DNA from: Zoogloea sp.
GTDB lineage: Bacteria > Pseudomonadota > Gammaproteobacteria > Burkholderiales > Rhodocyclaceae
Length of the DNA: 53,599 nt
Assembly: GCF_017302315.1 (NCBI RefSeq)
Contig: NZ_JAFLDT010000018.1
Location: 1 to 53,599 of the forward strand
Direction of reading: 5' to 3'
Part shown: piece by piece, positions 39,790 through 48,944 of the stretch
Position numbering within the stretch: position 1 is the first letter of the stretch
How the letters are laid out: each line of letters opens with the position of its first letter
Notes under the pieces: generated by a model
What the model was told of the DNA's origin: nothing
Seen by the model: only the letters and a program-made list of their open reading frames with translations
Databases searched by the model: none
Position numbers and translations under genes: made by a program

Positions 39790-40245
39790 ATGAGAAGCTG
39801 GAAACCGAATGTCACTGTGGCGGCCGTGGTGGAGCGCGAGGGACGCTTCCTGTTGGTGGAGGAAGAGACCGAGGACGGCTTGCGCTTCAATCAGCCCGCT
39901 GGCCATCTGGAGCAGGGGGAGTCGCTGGTTGCGGCTGCTTCTCGTGAGGCCCTGGAGGAAACGGCCCATGGGTTCCGCCCTTCGTTTCTGGTCGGCATAT
40001 ACCAGTGGCCGCGGCCGGTCGGTGATGTGACCTACCTGCGTTTTGCCTTTGGTGGTGAGCTGTGCGGTTTCGAGCCGGAGCGTGCGCTGGATGCCGGCAT
40101 CGTGCGAGCAGTGTGGATGACGCTTGACGAGATCAAGGCGACGCGGGAGCGCCATCGCAGCCCGCTGATCCTGCAGTGTTGCGAGGACTACCTTGCCGGG
40201 TGCAGGTATCCGCTGGAACTGATCCGTCACTACGACGCATCATGA
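39790..40245 (+). CDS. nudJ: Nudix hydrolase NudJ-like phosphatase
   Basis: A 151-residue Nudix protein. The Nudix box GHLEQGESLVAAASREALEE (38-57) is intact, and WKPNVTVAAVVEREGRFLLVEE with FNQPAGHLE matches NudJ (thiamin-phosphate and nucleotide pyrophosphatase in E. coli). The stop overlaps the start of the secreted protein gene (ATGA), and mnmA follows that: the nudJ-mnmA pairing is common in beta- and gammaproteobacteria. The insertion of a third gene is the notable point. Confidence 0.9.
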   Translation: MRSWKPNVTVAAVVEREGRFLLVEEETEDGLRFNQPAGHLEQGESLVAAASREALEETAHGFRPSFLVGIYQWPRPVGDVTYLRFAFGGELCGFEPERALDAGIVRAVWMTLDEIKATRERHRSPLILQCCEDYLAGCRYPLELIRHYDAS

Positions 40246-40802
40246 AGTCAGTTGCCGCCGCCGCCTTGCTGTGGGCGGGCATCGTCCTGGCGGATGAGCG
40301 GGCCACCGTCTGTTTCAACTACGGCTGCGTGGCCCGGCAGGAGGTGTCTTTTTCGGAAACCAGGCTCACCGAGCTTGGGCGGCGGCTGGGGTTGGCGGAC
40401 ACTCCGGTGGCCGAACGGGCGATTCTGTCACTGGTGGTCGGCCAGTTGTACCTGTGGGCCGGTGAGCAGTCGCCGATCCACGCAGACCGCCCCGGGGACT
40501 TCCTCGATGACGGAGTCCATGGAATGATGGATTGCATTGATCATGCCGAGACGACTTCCGGTTTCCTGAGAATGATGGAAGGCCGTGGGATGATGCGTTT
40601 CCATGCGGTGGAGCCGATCCAGCGTCGGGTGCGCTGGCTGGTGACCCAGCATTTCTCGGCGGTGATTCGCGAGACCAATGGTGCGGCGCCCGAAGCGGGG
40701 GCGCGATTTGTGGTGGATTCGTGGTTCGGGGAGCATGGCGATCCGGCCGTGGTGTTGCCCCTGGAAGATTGGCTGGATGGAGAGGGACCGAATGTCTCGT
40801 AA
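40242..40802 (+). CDS. Secreted protein, possible papain/transglutaminase-type cysteine peptidase
   Basis: A 186-residue protein with a signal peptide ([15 protein letters not shown]). I do not recognise a named family with certainty. The order Cys-His-Asp is striking: C98 in [17 protein letters not shown]137 in [11 protein letters not shown] and D159 in [14 protein letters not shown], with predicted helix/strand/strand contexts like those of transglutaminase-like or NlpC-like peptidases. C24 and C29 lie near the mature N-terminus. It is coupled to nudJ by ATGA and overlaps the mnmA start by 11 bp, so it is part of the operon. Confidence 0.7.
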   Translation: MKSVAAAALLWAGIVLADERATVCFNYGCVARQEVSFSETRLTELGRRLGLADTPVAERAILSLVVGQLYLWAGEQSPIHADRPGDFLDDGVHGMMDCIDHAETTSGFLRMMEGRGMMRFHAVEPIQRRVRWLVTQHFSAVIRETNGAAPEAGARFVVDSWFGEHGDPAVVLPLEDWLDGEGPNVS

Positions 40803-41904
40803 GCAGAAGGTTGTTGTCGGCATGTCCGGCGGGGTGGATTCGTCTGTGGCGGCATTGCTGCTCAAGCAGCAGGGCTACGAAGTGGTCGGCCTGTTCATGA
40901 AGAACTGGGAGGATGACGACGACAGCGAATATTGTTCGACCCGGGAAGATCTGGTCGATGTCGTATCGGTGGCCGATGTGCTGGGCATCGAACTGGAGGT
41001 GGTGAATTTTTCGAAGGAATACAAGGACCGGGTATTTGCCGATTTCCTGCAGGAGTACGAAGCGGGGCGTACGCCGAATCCGGACATCCTGTGCAATTCC
41101 GAGATCAAGTTCAAGGCCTTCCTGGACCACGCCCTGGCCCTTGGCGCCGACTACATTGCCACTGGCCACTATGCGCAGGTGCGTGAATGGACCAACGATG
41201 GGCGGACGGAATACCAGCTACTGAAGGCGGAGGACGGGACCAAGGACCAGAGCTACTTCCTGTATCGTCTGAACCAGGCCCAGCTTTCCAGAACCCTGTT
41301 TCCCATTGGTCACCTGTACAAGCGGGATGTGCGCAAGATGGCCGAAGCGGCCGGTTTGCACGTCCACGCCAAGAAGGACTCCACTGGCATCTGTTTCATC
41401 GGCGAGCGGCCTTTCCGCGAGTTTTTGTCCCGCTACCTGCCCGCCAGGCCGGGTGAGATCCGCACTCTGGAGGGCAACAAGGTCATTGGCCAGCACCAGG
41501 GCTTGATGCACCACACCATTGGTCAGCGCAAAGGCCTGCAGATTGGTGGCATCAAGGGTAACCAGGATGACGCCGGGGATCACGATGCCTGGTATGCGGC
41601 GGTCAAGGACGTGGCCAGCAATGTGCTTTACGTTGTACAGGGGCACGATCATCCTGCCTTGCTCAAGGACCGGATGATTGCTGCCGACCTGTCCTGGGTG
41701 TCGGGGCAGGATCCGCGCACCCACTGGGTTTACACCGCCAAGCCGCGTTATCGCACGCCGGATGCGCCCTGCGAGATTGATGTCTTGGCCGGCGGGCGGG
41801 CGGAGATTGCCTTTGCCCAGCCCCAGTGGGCGGTGACGCCGGGGCAGAGTGTGGTGATCTACGAGAGCCGGGTGTGCCTGGGTGGCGGGATCATCGTGGG
41901 GTGA
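40792..41904 (+). CDS. mnmA: tRNA-specific 2-thiouridylase MnmA
   Basis: A 370-residue PP-loop enzyme that makes 2-thiouridine at wobble position 34 of tRNA-Glu, Gln and Lys. The ATP motif is SGGVDSS (12-18) and the two catalytic cysteines are C101 ([11 protein letters not shown]) and C201 (STGICFIGE). The start overlaps the upstream gene by 11 bp, with GAGAGGG as ribosome-binding site. All domains present. Confidence 0.96.
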   Translation: MSRKQKVVVGMSGGVDSSVAALLLKQQGYEVVGLFMKNWEDDDDSEYCSTREDLVDVVSVADVLGIELEVVNFSKEYKDRVFADFLQEYEAGRTPNPDILCNSEIKFKAFLDHALALGADYIATGHYAQVREWTNDGRTEYQLLKAEDGTKDQSYFLYRLNQAQLSRTLFPIGHLYKRDVRKMAEAAGLHVHAKKDSTGICFIGERPFREFLSRYLPARPGEIRTLEGNKVIGQHQGLMHHTIGQRKGLQIGGIKGNQDDAGDHDAWYAAVKDVASNVLYVVQGHDHPALLKDRMIAADLSWVSGQDPRTHWVYTAKPRYRTPDAPCEIDVLAGGRAEIAFAQPQWAVTPGQSVVIYESRVCLGGGIIVG

Positions 41905-41925
41905 TTCAGGTAGCTTGAATGCGGA

Positions 41926-41948
41926 ACGGGCGCCTACTGGGCGCCCGT
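41926..41948. terminator. Hairpin between mnmA and the lytic transglycosylase gene
   Basis: ACGGGCGCC/GGCGCCCGT perfect 9-bp stem with a TACTG loop between convergent genes. The downstream T content is low on both strands, so termination strength is uncertain. Confidence 0.5.
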
Positions 41949-41968
41949 CTCGTTAATATGACTTTGTC

Positions 41969-42598
41969 TCAGGGGTTCTGGGCCAATCGATAGCTGGGAT
42001 AGGACCAATTGTGTTCCCAGGCAGCCCGAACCATGTTCGGATACTCGGCCTTGCCCAGGCTCCCGTTGTAACGACCGAGGGCGCGGAAGAGATCGCCCTT
42101 CTCGATGTCCAAGTAGTGGCGCAGGATCGTGCATCCGAAGCGCAGGTTGGTGCGCATGTGAAAGAGGTTGGTGTCTTCGGTGCCGATGAGACGAGCCCAG
42201 AAGGGCATTACCTGCATGTAACCACGGGCACCGACCGACGACACTGCATACTTCTTGAAGCCGCTTTCCACTTGGATCAGTCCCAGGACAAGCTGCGGGT
42301 CGAGACCCGCCCGGCTGGCTTCGTAGTGCACGGCGCGAAGGAGTTCCGAGCGATAGCTTTCGTCGGGAATGCGCCTCGCCAGGCGTTGCGACATCTCGGA
42401 GAGCCAGCGGGCCCGCTCCGCCGAACGCTGGAAGCTCGCATCAAGGGGCGCCTGATCCGCCACCGCAGCGTGCAGGGCTGCCTGCACGCTGGCGGCGAGG
42501 GGCTGATATTGCTGATTGCCGGCCCATGCGCCAGCTCCTGCTCCCATTAATGACAGGGCAAGGAAGCTTGAGGCGAGGGTGCGGTTCAATGCAGCCAT
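41969..42598 (-). CDS. Lytic transglycosylase (SLT domain)
   Basis: A 209-residue periplasmic murein lyase. A signal peptide ([20 protein letters not shown]) is followed by a helical region and an SLT domain: catalytic Glu E111 in GLIQVESGFKKYAVSSVGARG, then YMQVMPFW, RTNLRFGCTILRHYL and ALGRYNGSLG. It cleaves the MurNAc-GlcNAc bond to give 1,6-anhydro ends. Its start is 3 bp after the proS stop, so proS and this gene form an operon, as in many betaproteobacteria. Confidence 0.92.
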   Translation of the reverse strand: MAALNRTLASSFLALSLMGAGAGAWAGNQQYQPLAASVQAALHAAVADQAPLDASFQRSAERARWLSEMSQRLARRIPDESYRSELLRAVHYEASRAGLDPQLVLGLIQVESGFKKYAVSSVGARGYMQVMPFWARLIGTEDTNLFHMRTNLRFGCTILRHYLDIEKGDLFRALGRYNGSLGKAEYPNMVRAAWEHNWSYPSYRLAQNP

Positions 42599-42601
42599 GG
42601 G

Positions 42602-44320
42602 TCAGCCCTTCAGCTTGCCGATGACGAGGCTGGCCACTTCGTTGAGGGCCAGTTTGGTGGCTTCCGCGTCGCGACGCCCTTGATACTCGACCACACCTTC
42701 CTTCAGACCGCGGTCGCCAATGACGACGCGATGCGGCGTGCCGATCAGTTCATTGTCGGCCAGCAGCGAACCGGGGCGTTCGTCCCGGTCGTCGAGGAAG
42801 GCATCGATGCCCGCTGCAACAAGCTCAGTGTAGAGGGCGTTGGCTGCGTCGCGCACCGCATCCGACTTGGCGTAGCCCATGGGCACAATCGCGACCTGGA
42901 ACGGGGCGATGGCGTCGGGCCAGATGATGCCGCGCGCGTCGTTGTTCTGTTCGATGGCGGCGCCCAGGATGCGCGACACACCGATGCCATAGCAGCCCAT
43001 CTCCATGATCTGCTCCTTGCCCTGCTCGTTGAGGAACTTGCAGTTCAGGGCTTCGGCGTACTTGGTGCGGAGCTGGAAAATATGCCCGACTTCGATGCCG
43101 CGACAGATCTCCAGGGTACCCTGCCCGTCGGGTGAGGGGTCGCCGGCAACGACATTGCGCAGGTCGGCCACTTCGGCCTCCGGGAAATCGCGCCCGATGT
43201 TCACGCAGGTGTAGTGATGGTCGTCCTCGTTGGCGCCGGTAACGAAGTCGGCCATGGCGGCCACGCTGCGGTCCATCACCACGCGGCCCTCAAAGCCCAC
43301 GGGGCCGAGCGAGCCTGCGTTGGCTCCAAACGCGGCAAGAATGGCGGCAGGGGAGGCGAAGGTCAGCGGATTCTTTACACCGGCGATCTTCTGGGCCTTT
43401 ACTTCGTTCAGTTCGTGGTCGCCACGCAGGAGCAGCAGCACCGGCTTGTTGCCGGTGCTGTCGTCACCGTCGACGACGATGGCCTTGACGGTGCTCGTGG
43501 CCGGCACGTTCAGGAAGGCTGCCAGCTCGTCAATGGTCTTGACGCCCGGCGTGTGCACCTTGGTAAGGGCTGCGGTCGCGACCGGACGCGGACTGGAGGG
43601 CGCCAGAGCTTCGGCCAGTTCCACGTTGGCGGCGTAGTCGGATGTGGGGCAGTAGGCGATGTCGTCCTCGCCGGTTTCTGCGATGACGTGGAACTCGTGG
43701 GAGCCCGTGCCGCCGATGGAGCCGGTGTCGGCGGCCACCGCGCGGAACTTCAGACCGAGGCGGTTGAAGATGCGGTGGTAGGTGTCGTACATGTTGCGGT
43801 ATTCCCGCTGTAGGTCCTCGAAGGAACTGTGGAAGGAGTAGCCGTCTTTCATCAGGAACTCACGCCCGCGCATGACGCCAAAGCGCGGCCGGATCTCGTC
43901 ACGGAACTTCATCTGCACCTGATAGAAGTGCTTGGGCAGTTGCCGGTAGCTCCGCAGGTCACGACGCACGACGTCAGTGATGACTTCTTCGTGGGTCGGG
44001 CCGATCACGAAGTCGCGGTCGTGGCGGTCCTTGAAGCGCAGCAGCTCTGGGCCGTAGAAGTCCCAGCGTCCGGATTCCTGCCAGAGTTCGGCGGGCTGGA
44101 CTGCGGGCATCAGCAACTCGATGGCGCCGGCACGGTTCATCTCTTCCTTCACGATCGCCTCTACCTTGCGCAGGGCGCGGAGGCCAAGTGGCATCCAAGT
44201 ATAGATACCACCCGCGAGCCGTTTGATCAGGCCCGCCCGCATCATGAGCTTGTGACTGATGACTTCGGCGTCGGACGGGGCTTCCTTGAGGGTGGAGAGG
44301 AAGAACTGGGAGGCACGCAT
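42602..44320 (-). CDS. proS: Prolyl-tRNA synthetase
   Basis: A 572-residue class II synthetase of the bacterial type with an editing insertion (INS) domain between motifs 2 and 3. Diagnostic segments are [19 protein letters not shown] at the start, [54 protein letters not shown] and [11 protein letters not shown]. The ATG at 44320 is preferred because upstream sequence is not conserved in character. It is divergent from rppH. Confidence 0.97.
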   Translation of the reverse strand: MRASQFFLSTLKEAPSDAEVISHKLMMRAGLIKRLAGGIYTWMPLGLRALRKVEAIVKEEMNRAGAIELLMPAVQPAELWQESGRWDFYGPELLRFKDRHDRDFVIGPTHEEVITDVVRRDLRSYRQLPKHFYQVQMKFRDEIRPRFGVMRGREFLMKDGYSFHSSFEDLQREYRNMYDTYHRIFNRLGLKFRAVAADTGSIGGTGSHEFHVIAETGEDDIAYCPTSDYAANVELAEALAPSSPRPVATAALTKVHTPGVKTIDELAAFLNVPATSTVKAIVVDGDDSTGNKPVLLLLRGDHELNEVKAQKIAGVKNPLTFASPAAILAAFGANAGSLGPVGFEGRVVMDRSVAAMADFVTGANEDDHHYTCVNIGRDFPEAEVADLRNVVAGDPSPDGQGTLEICRGIEVGHIFQLRTKYAEALNCKFLNEQGKEQIMEMGCYGIGVSRILGAAIEQNNDARGIIWPDAIAPFQVAIVPMGYAKSDAVRDAANALYTELVAAGIDAFLDDRDERPGSLLADNELIGTPHRVVIGDRGLKEGVVEYQGRRDAEATKLALNEVASLVIGKLKG

Positions 44321-44477
44321 GGACCGGATCCGTTTGAAAGTACAGCCTGCAATTTTACCGTGCACAAGGCAGACTGGCAGCGCTTGTCTTGCGGCGCACC
44401 GAATCAGGGCGTTGTTCTTTCACGACAGGGGGAAATGTGGAAGAATTCCGGCCAGTTCATGAATTAAAGGTTGCAAC

Positions 44478-45029
44478 ATGCTCGACCGTGAAGGCTATCG
44501 GCCTAACGTCGGCATCATTCTGGTGAATGCGCGCAACGAAGTTTTCTGGGGCAAACGGATACGAGAACATTCCTGGCAGTTTCCGCAAGGCGGAATCAAG
44601 CACGGCGAATCGCCGGAACAGGCTATGTACCGTGAGCTCTTCGAAGAAGTCGGCTTGAAGCCTGAGCACGTCCGCATCATTGGCCGCACGCGCGGCTGGT
44701 TGCGCTATGACGTGCCCAAGCACTGGATCAAGCGGGAGTGGCGAAACACTTATCGGGGGCAGAAACAGATCTGGTTTCTGCTCCGGTTGGTGGGGCGTGA
44801 CTCCGATGTTTGCCTGCGTGCGAGCAATCACCCTGAATTCGATGCTTGGCGTTGGAGCTATTACTGGGTACCACTGGAAGCGGTGATCGAGTTCAAGCGG
44901 GGTGTCTATCAGTCGGCCTTGCTCGAGCTTGCCAGGCTGTTGTTTCGCGATCGCTTCTTCGAGATCCCGGACAGTTACCGGCTGTTTGATTCGCCACCGG
45001 ATGGCGCGGATCCCCCTGTTTCCTCGTAA
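44478..45029 (+). CDS. rppH: RNA pyrophosphohydrolase
   Basis: A 183-residue Nudix enzyme that removes pyrophosphate from RNA 5' ends to start decay. The N-terminal [17 protein letters not shown], the Nudix box [20 protein letters not shown] (38-57), and [16 protein letters not shown] and FDAWRW are typical of RppH. It is divergent from proS, an arrangement common in betaproteobacteria. Confidence 0.96.
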   Translation: MLDREGYRPNVGIILVNARNEVFWGKRIREHSWQFPQGGIKHGESPEQAMYRELFEEVGLKPEHVRIIGRTRGWLRYDVPKHWIKREWRNTYRGQKQIWFLLRLVGRDSDVCLRASNHPEFDAWRWSYYWVPLEAVIEFKRGVYQSALLELARLLFRDRFFEIPDSYRLFDSPPDGADPPVSS

Positions 45030-45167
45030 GCGCCAGGAAACTCGAAGCGAGGGCTGCGGTCTCACGGCTGTTGTTGTCGGTTCTTTCGCCGTCGTCTGGC
45101 GGCGTGATTGCCGGGGCTGCTTCCGCAGATCCGGCTCCTGATGTAGGGCACAATGGGAGGAGACACC

Positions 45168-45761
45168 ATGGAGCGCTTGCACTATCAGCCGATCAAACAG
45201 TTTCGTGTCCGTAGCGGGGTCTGTGAGATTTCCGACCCATGGAGCATGGCGAAGGTCACGGCATCTTCGCCAGCCATTGAGGTCATGACTGACCTGCGCA
45301 AGATTCCCGCGGCAACAATTGCCCATGATCTTTCGCTGGCTCAGGCCAATCACAGCATGATTCTGCGTGGGGTTCGTCTGCTCTTTGTGACTGACCTCAG
45401 CCGGCGTGTCGTCGGTGTGATCACTTCCAACGATCTCTTGGGAGAAAAGCCGACGCGCGTGGCGGGTGAGCGGATGATGCGCCATGAGGAGCTTGTCGTT
45501 CGCGACATCATGGTTGCCACGGAAGAGCTCGATGCCGTTTCGCTCTCCGACGTCCTTCGCTCAGAGGTGGGTCATGTGGTTTCGACCCTAAAGGCGTGCG
45601 GTCGTCAGCATGCGCTCGTTGTGGAGGAGGGAGGGAACGGCGTTCTTTCGTTGCGAGGGATATTTTCTGCATCGCAGATTGCTCGCCAGATGGGTATTCC
45701 CCTCCAAACGACAGAAGTGGCGCGCACCTTTGCGGAAATCGAGGCAGCCATAGCAGGTTGA
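45168..45761 (+). CDS. CBS-domain protein
   Basis: A 197-residue protein built from a CBS pair (Bateman module). The first CBS is around LRKIPAATIAHDLSLAQANHSMILRGVRLLFVTD ... VVGVITSNDLLG, the second around VRDIMVATEELDAVSLSDVL ... HALVVEEGGNGVLSLRGIFSAS. Such modules bind adenosyl nucleotides and act as energy sensors. No catalytic partner is fused or adjacent. The ATG at 45168 is chosen for its AGGAG six bases upstream; 45153 is an alternative. Confidence 0.87.
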   Translation: MERLHYQPIKQFRVRSGVCEISDPWSMAKVTASSPAIEVMTDLRKIPAATIAHDLSLAQANHSMILRGVRLLFVTDLSRRVVGVITSNDLLGEKPTRVAGERMMRHEELVVRDIMVATEELDAVSLSDVLRSEVGHVVSTLKACGRQHALVVEEGGNGVLSLRGIFSASQIARQMGIPLQTTEVARTFAEIEAAIAG

Positions 45762-45824
45762 TCCGGGGCTCCTGCCACGGTGGTCCGGTCGGGCGGGAGG
45801 CGCTAGAATCCAAGGCCGCCTTTT

Positions 45825-46373
45825 GTGAAAGCTGTCATGGTTTCTGCCTTTTTCAGTTTGCGTCCCCCTATGGCGGGCGTGGTTGCCGTTGTCTTGGCCG
45901 CGCTGCTTTCCGCGTGTATGGGGGGGCGTACCGCCCTGTTCGAAGATGAGGCAAGGCCGGAGTGGAAGGAGGGCGCGCTTGAGCTCCCCCCCTTGCCGTT
46001 CGAGAAAGACCTCATCCCCTTTCATGTCAGTTCAAATGCCAGCGCGGCGTTCTATGTCGACGGGCGGTCGTTGCGCCTTGGCGATGACGGCATCGTGCGT
46101 TTTACGCTGCTTGTCCGGGCTGCGGGCGGGGCTGAGAATCTGAGTTACGAAGGTATGCGCTGTGAAACGGCCGAGCGGAAGCTGTATGCGATTGGCCGTG
46201 GAAAGAGCGAGTGGGTTCTGCCCCGGGTTGCGGAATGGCAACGCATCTCCGACAACTCGCTGAACCGCCAGTATGCCGTTCTGGCAAAAGAGTTCTTCTG
46301 TCCTCCCGGGGCCATCTTGCCGACCAGAGATGAGATCCTCGGCTTGCTGCGCAGTGCAGCCCCCGTTCGTTGA
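45825..46373 (+). CDS. CNP1-like lipoprotein
   Basis: A 182-residue protein with a lipoprotein signal (VVAVVLAALLSAC, lipobox LSAC). The mature domain has FEKDLIPFHVSSNASAAFYVDGRSLRLGDDGIVRFTLLV, SYEGMRCETAERKLYAIG and PRVAEWQRI, which I recognise as the CNP1-like family, known from Neisseria and other betaproteobacteria. Function unknown; probably inner or outer membrane-anchored. coq7 follows after 27 bp. Confidence 0.87.
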   Translation: MKAVMVSAFFSLRPPMAGVVAVVLAALLSACMGGRTALFEDEARPEWKEGALELPPLPFEKDLIPFHVSSNASAAFYVDGRSLRLGDDGIVRFTLLVRAAGGAENLSYEGMRCETAERKLYAIGRGKSEWVLPRVAEWQRISDNSLNRQYAVLAKEFFCPPGAILPTRDEILGLLRSAAPVR

Positions 46374-46400
46374 AGAGTTGTCTTTTCGGAGTCGTCAAAC

Positions 46401-47021
46401 ATGCTTGACCAACTCATCGTGGGTTTTGACAGGGCTTTGCGAACGGTTTTTGCGAACGCCAGCACCCTGCGACCCGTTCCAGGGGCAGGCCTTCCCGAGG
46501 CCGACCTGTCTGATGACGAGCGGAGTCGCGCTGCGTCGCTCATGCGCGTCAATCACTGTGGTGAGATCTGTGCTCAGGCCCTATACCAAGGGCAGGCCCT
46601 GATGTCCAAGGATGAAGGGATCAAGCGCGCCCTGGAGTCCGCGGCCCAGGAGGAAACTGAACACTTGGCATGGACGGAGCGCCGCATTGCTGAGCTTGGG
46701 GGGCGCAAGAGCCTGCTCAACCCGCTTTGGTACGGCGGGTCGCTGGCGATCGGCATCCTCGCGGCGCGATTCGGTGATGGCGTCAATCTGGGTTTCCTCG
46801 CGGAGACGGAGCGCCAGGTGGAGAGTCACTTGAAGAGCCATCTGGATCGCTTGCCTCCGCTGGATCTCAAGTCGCGGGAAATCGTGACCCAGATGAAGAA
46901 AGATGAAGCGGAGCACGCAGACACTGCCATACGGCTGGGAGCGGTAGACCTGCCTGGTCCGGTGAAGGCTGCAATGAAGGCCAGCTCAAGAGTCATGACG
47001 GGCGTCGCCTATTGGGTTTGA
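46401..47021 (+). CDS. coq7: 3-demethoxyubiquinol 3-hydroxylase (Coq7-type)
   Basis: A 206-residue di-iron hydroxylase for a late step of ubiquinone synthesis. Metal ligands appear in the ferritin-like pattern: E55 (HCGEICAQ), E85 and H88 (EETEHLAW), then VESHL and a final EAEHAD. It replaces UbiF, as in most alpha- and betaproteobacteria. It follows the CNP1-like gene on the same strand. Confidence 0.95.
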   Translation: MLDQLIVGFDRALRTVFANASTLRPVPGAGLPEADLSDDERSRAASLMRVNHCGEICAQALYQGQALMSKDEGIKRALESAAQEETEHLAWTERRIAELGGRKSLLNPLWYGGSLAIGILAARFGDGVNLGFLAETERQVESHLKSHLDRLPPLDLKSREIVTQMKKDEAEHADTAIRLGAVDLPGPVKAAMKASSRVMTGVAYWV

Positions 47022-47061
47022 GTGTCCTGCCGCGCCACGCCACGCTCAATGACTGCTCGGA

Positions 47062-47478
47062 TCAGGCCTCCACGATCTCCCAGGTGTGTTCGATCTGGGC
47101 GGTCTTGCTGAGCATGATCGTGGCGGAACAGTATTTGTCAGAGGACAGTTTGATCGCCCGCTCGACGCTGTCCGGCTTCAGATTGCGGCCACTGACAGTG
47201 TAATGGAAGGCAATTCGGGTGAAGACCTTGGGGTCGGTTTCGGCGCGCTCCGCCTTCAGGCTGACGCTGCAGTCCGTGACGTCCTGTCTGCCACGTTTGA
47301 GGATGAGGACGACGTCGAAAGCCGTGCATCCGCCTGCGCCAGCCAGCATCATTTCCATGGGGCGTGGAGCGAGATTGCGCCCACCGGCTTCAGGTGCCCC
47401 ATCCATCATCACCGCATGGCCGGAACCTGTTTCGGCCATGAAGCTCATCCCACCCACCCACTTCACTAAGCATTCCAT
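47062..47478 (-). CDS. OsmC/Ohr family protein (YhfA-like)
   Basis: A 138-residue OsmC-fold protein. The peroxidatic Cys region GAGGCTAFDVVLILKRGRQ and a C-terminal SSDKYCSATIMLSK provide the two cysteines expected of an active peroxiredoxin-like OsmC member. The first half has HAVMMDGAPEAGGRNLAPRPMEM. The length and sequence favour the YhfA subgroup over OsmC or Ohr proper. It is convergent with coq7. Confidence 0.92.
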   Translation of the reverse strand: MECLVKWVGGMSFMAETGSGHAVMMDGAPEAGGRNLAPRPMEMMLAGAGGCTAFDVVLILKRGRQDVTDCSVSLKAERAETDPKVFTRIAFHYTVSGRNLKPDSVERAIKLSSDKYCSATIMLSKTAQIEHTWEIVEA

Positions 47479-47637
47479 GCTGCGCTATCTCCCTTGATCG
47501 CGTGGGGGCAGTTCCCGCGTTCCGACCTGCCCGATGAGCACGGATTGTAGCTTTGCTTAATCGTGATGGGCGCGGCAGTTGTGCTGCGATGCAACACGAC
47601 TGCCTTTGGCTGGCACCCCGGCGGGTTCTTGACGCTG

Positions 47638-47735
47638 GTTATTTTTGGCGTATTTTTTGTTTTAAATCAATTGTTTGGATGTGTTTTTGGGTAAATTAAT
47701 TTTGTTTATATATTAATCAAAAGATTTGTGGTGCG
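47638..47735. other. AT-rich island
   Basis: About 100 bp with long T and A runs (TTTTTTGTTTTAAATC, TTTATATATTAATC), far below the surrounding G+C. No gene is visible. It lies just upstream of the sRNA promoter and may be a curved/UP-element or a silencing-protein binding zone. The rest of the 47479-47637 gap shows nothing I can name. Confidence 0.7.
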
Positions 47736-47750
47736 ACGCACAAAAATAGC

Positions 47751-47779
47751 TTGCGCCTCGCCGTTTCTGGCGCGATAAT
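47751..47779 (+). promoter_or_regulatory. Promoter of the candidate small RNA
   Basis: TTGCGC (47751-47756), a 17-bp spacer and GATAAT (47774-47779). The predicted start is about 47786. Confidence 0.6.
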
Positions 47780-47785
47780 TCACTC

Positions 47786-47888
47786 AGTCCAGTTACTTTT
47801 GTTGTTTGAAGCGACTGAAAGGTGTCTCCTCCACCCTCCTCCTTTGGTGTGGATTTAGCGCAGATCTCCCCGATCTGCGCTTTTTTTT
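47786..47888 (+). ncRNA. Candidate small RNA with anti-Shine-Dalgarno loop
   Basis: A stand-alone transcription unit of about 100 nt between OsmC and rplM, with its own promoter and a strong terminator and no plausible ORF. It can fold as a 5' stem (TCAGT/ACTGA), a middle hairpin AAAGG/CCTTT (47818-47845) whose loop shows CTCCTCC (47826-47832) and CCCTCCTCC (47834-47842), and the terminator. These motifs complement GGAGG ribosome-binding sites, as in alphaproteobacterial anti-SD sRNAs. The identity is inferred; no known RNA family was recognised. Confidence 0.6.
47858..47888 (+). terminator. Terminator of the candidate small RNA
   Basis: GCGCAGATC/GATCTGCGC perfect 9-bp stem, 5-base loop TCCCC, followed by eight T. 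It insulates the rplM promoter immediately downstream. Confidence 0.93.
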
Positions 47889-47903
47889 ATCTCTCGTCAG
47901 GGT

Positions 47904-47933
47904 TTGACATGGGCGAAGGCATCGCGGTAGAAT
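47904..47933 (+). promoter_or_regulatory. rplM-rpsI promoter
   Basis: TTGACA (47904-47909), 18-bp spacer, TAGAAT (47928-47933). The leader is about 50 nt to the rplM start at 47991. Confidence 0.75.
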
Positions 47934-47990
47934 CCGCGGCTTTCCGAATTATGGTTGTTCCCGGTGTCGGGAAAAGTCTGAGGGATCTTC

Positions 47991-48419
47991 ATGAAAACGT
48001 TTTCTGCCAAGCCGCATGAGGTCAAGCGCGACTGGTTCGTTGTAGACGCGACGGACCTAGTCCTTGGTCGGCTTGCTTCCGAAGTTGCGCGACGCTTGCG
48101 CGGCAAACACAAGGCCATCTACACGCCGCACGTCGATACCGGTGATTTCATCGTCGTCGTGAACGTCGAAAAGCTGCGTGTTACCGGCAACAAAGCCCAG
48201 GACAAGAAGTATTATCGTCACTCCGGTTACCCGGGTGGTATTTACGAAACTAACTTTACCAAGCTGCAGCAGCGCTTCCCCGCTCGCGTGCTTGAGAAGG
48301 CTGTCAAGGGCATGCTGCCCAAGGGCCCGCTCGGCTACGCCATGCTCAAGAAGATGAAGTGCTACGCCGGTGCCGAGCATCCGCATGCCGCCCAGCAGCC
48401 CAAAGTTCTCGCGATCTAA
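47991..48419 (+). CDS. rplM: 50S ribosomal protein L13
   Basis: A 142-residue ribosomal protein: [53 protein letters not shown] and [13 protein letters not shown] are diagnostic of L13, a large-subunit 23S-binding protein. First gene of the rplM-rpsI operon, 12 bp before rpsI. Codon use is that of a highly expressed gene. Confidence 0.98.
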   Translation: MKTFSAKPHEVKRDWFVVDATDLVLGRLASEVARRLRGKHKAIYTPHVDTGDFIVVVNVEKLRVTGNKAQDKKYYRHSGYPGGIYETNFTKLQQRFPARVLEKAVKGMLPKGPLGYAMLKKMKCYAGAEHPHAAQQPKVLAI

Positions 48420-48431
48420 CAGGAGCCGATA

Positions 48432-48824
48432 ATGGCTGTGACTTACAACTACGGTACCGGTCGCCGCAAGTCGGCCGTTGCCCGTGTCTTCATCAAGAAG
48501 GGCTCTGGCAACATCGTCGTGAACGGCAAGCCGGTCGACCAGTTCTTCTCCCGTGAGACCGGTCGGATGATTGTGCGTCAGCCGCTGGTGCTGACAAACT
48601 TTGTCGATAGCTTCGATATCCTCGTCAATGTCTCCGGTGGCGGCGAATCCGGCCAAGCCGGTGCTGTCCGTCATGGCATCACGCGTGCCCTGATTGACTA
48701 TGATGCCGAGCTCAAGTCCCCCCTCAAGAAGGCCGGGCTGGTGACTCGTGATGCTCGCGAAGTCGAACGTAAGAAAGTGGGCTTCCGCAAGGCGCGTCGT
48801 CGCAAGCAGTTCTCGAAGCGTTAA
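48432..48824 (+). CDS. rpsI: 30S ribosomal protein S9
   Basis: A 130-residue S9 protein: [20 protein letters not shown] near the N-terminus, [20 protein letters not shown], and the tail [17 protein letters not shown], whose terminal Lys-Arg reaches the P-site tRNA. AGGAG precedes the ATG. A terminator follows. Confidence 0.98.
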   Translation: MAVTYNYGTGRRKSAVARVFIKKGSGNIVVNGKPVDQFFSRETGRMIVRQPLVLTNFVDSFDILVNVSGGGESGQAGAVRHGITRALIDYDAELKSPLKKAGLVTRDAREVERKKVGFRKARRRKQFSKR

Positions 48825-48844
48825 TCCGGTTCGATGTTTCGCCA

Positions 48845-48869
48845 AAAGGCCGCCTCCGGGCGGCTTTTT
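48845..48869 (+). terminator. Terminator of rplM-rpsI
   Basis: GCCGCC/GGCGGC stem with a TCCG loop, preceded by AAAA and followed by TTTTT. Confidence 0.9.
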
Positions 48870-48944
48870 GTCATCTTGAGGTAGTATTTTTGTCGGTGGG
48901 CATGAGCCTGCGGCGACAGTCGTTCATTTTCTTTGGGAGCGAGC

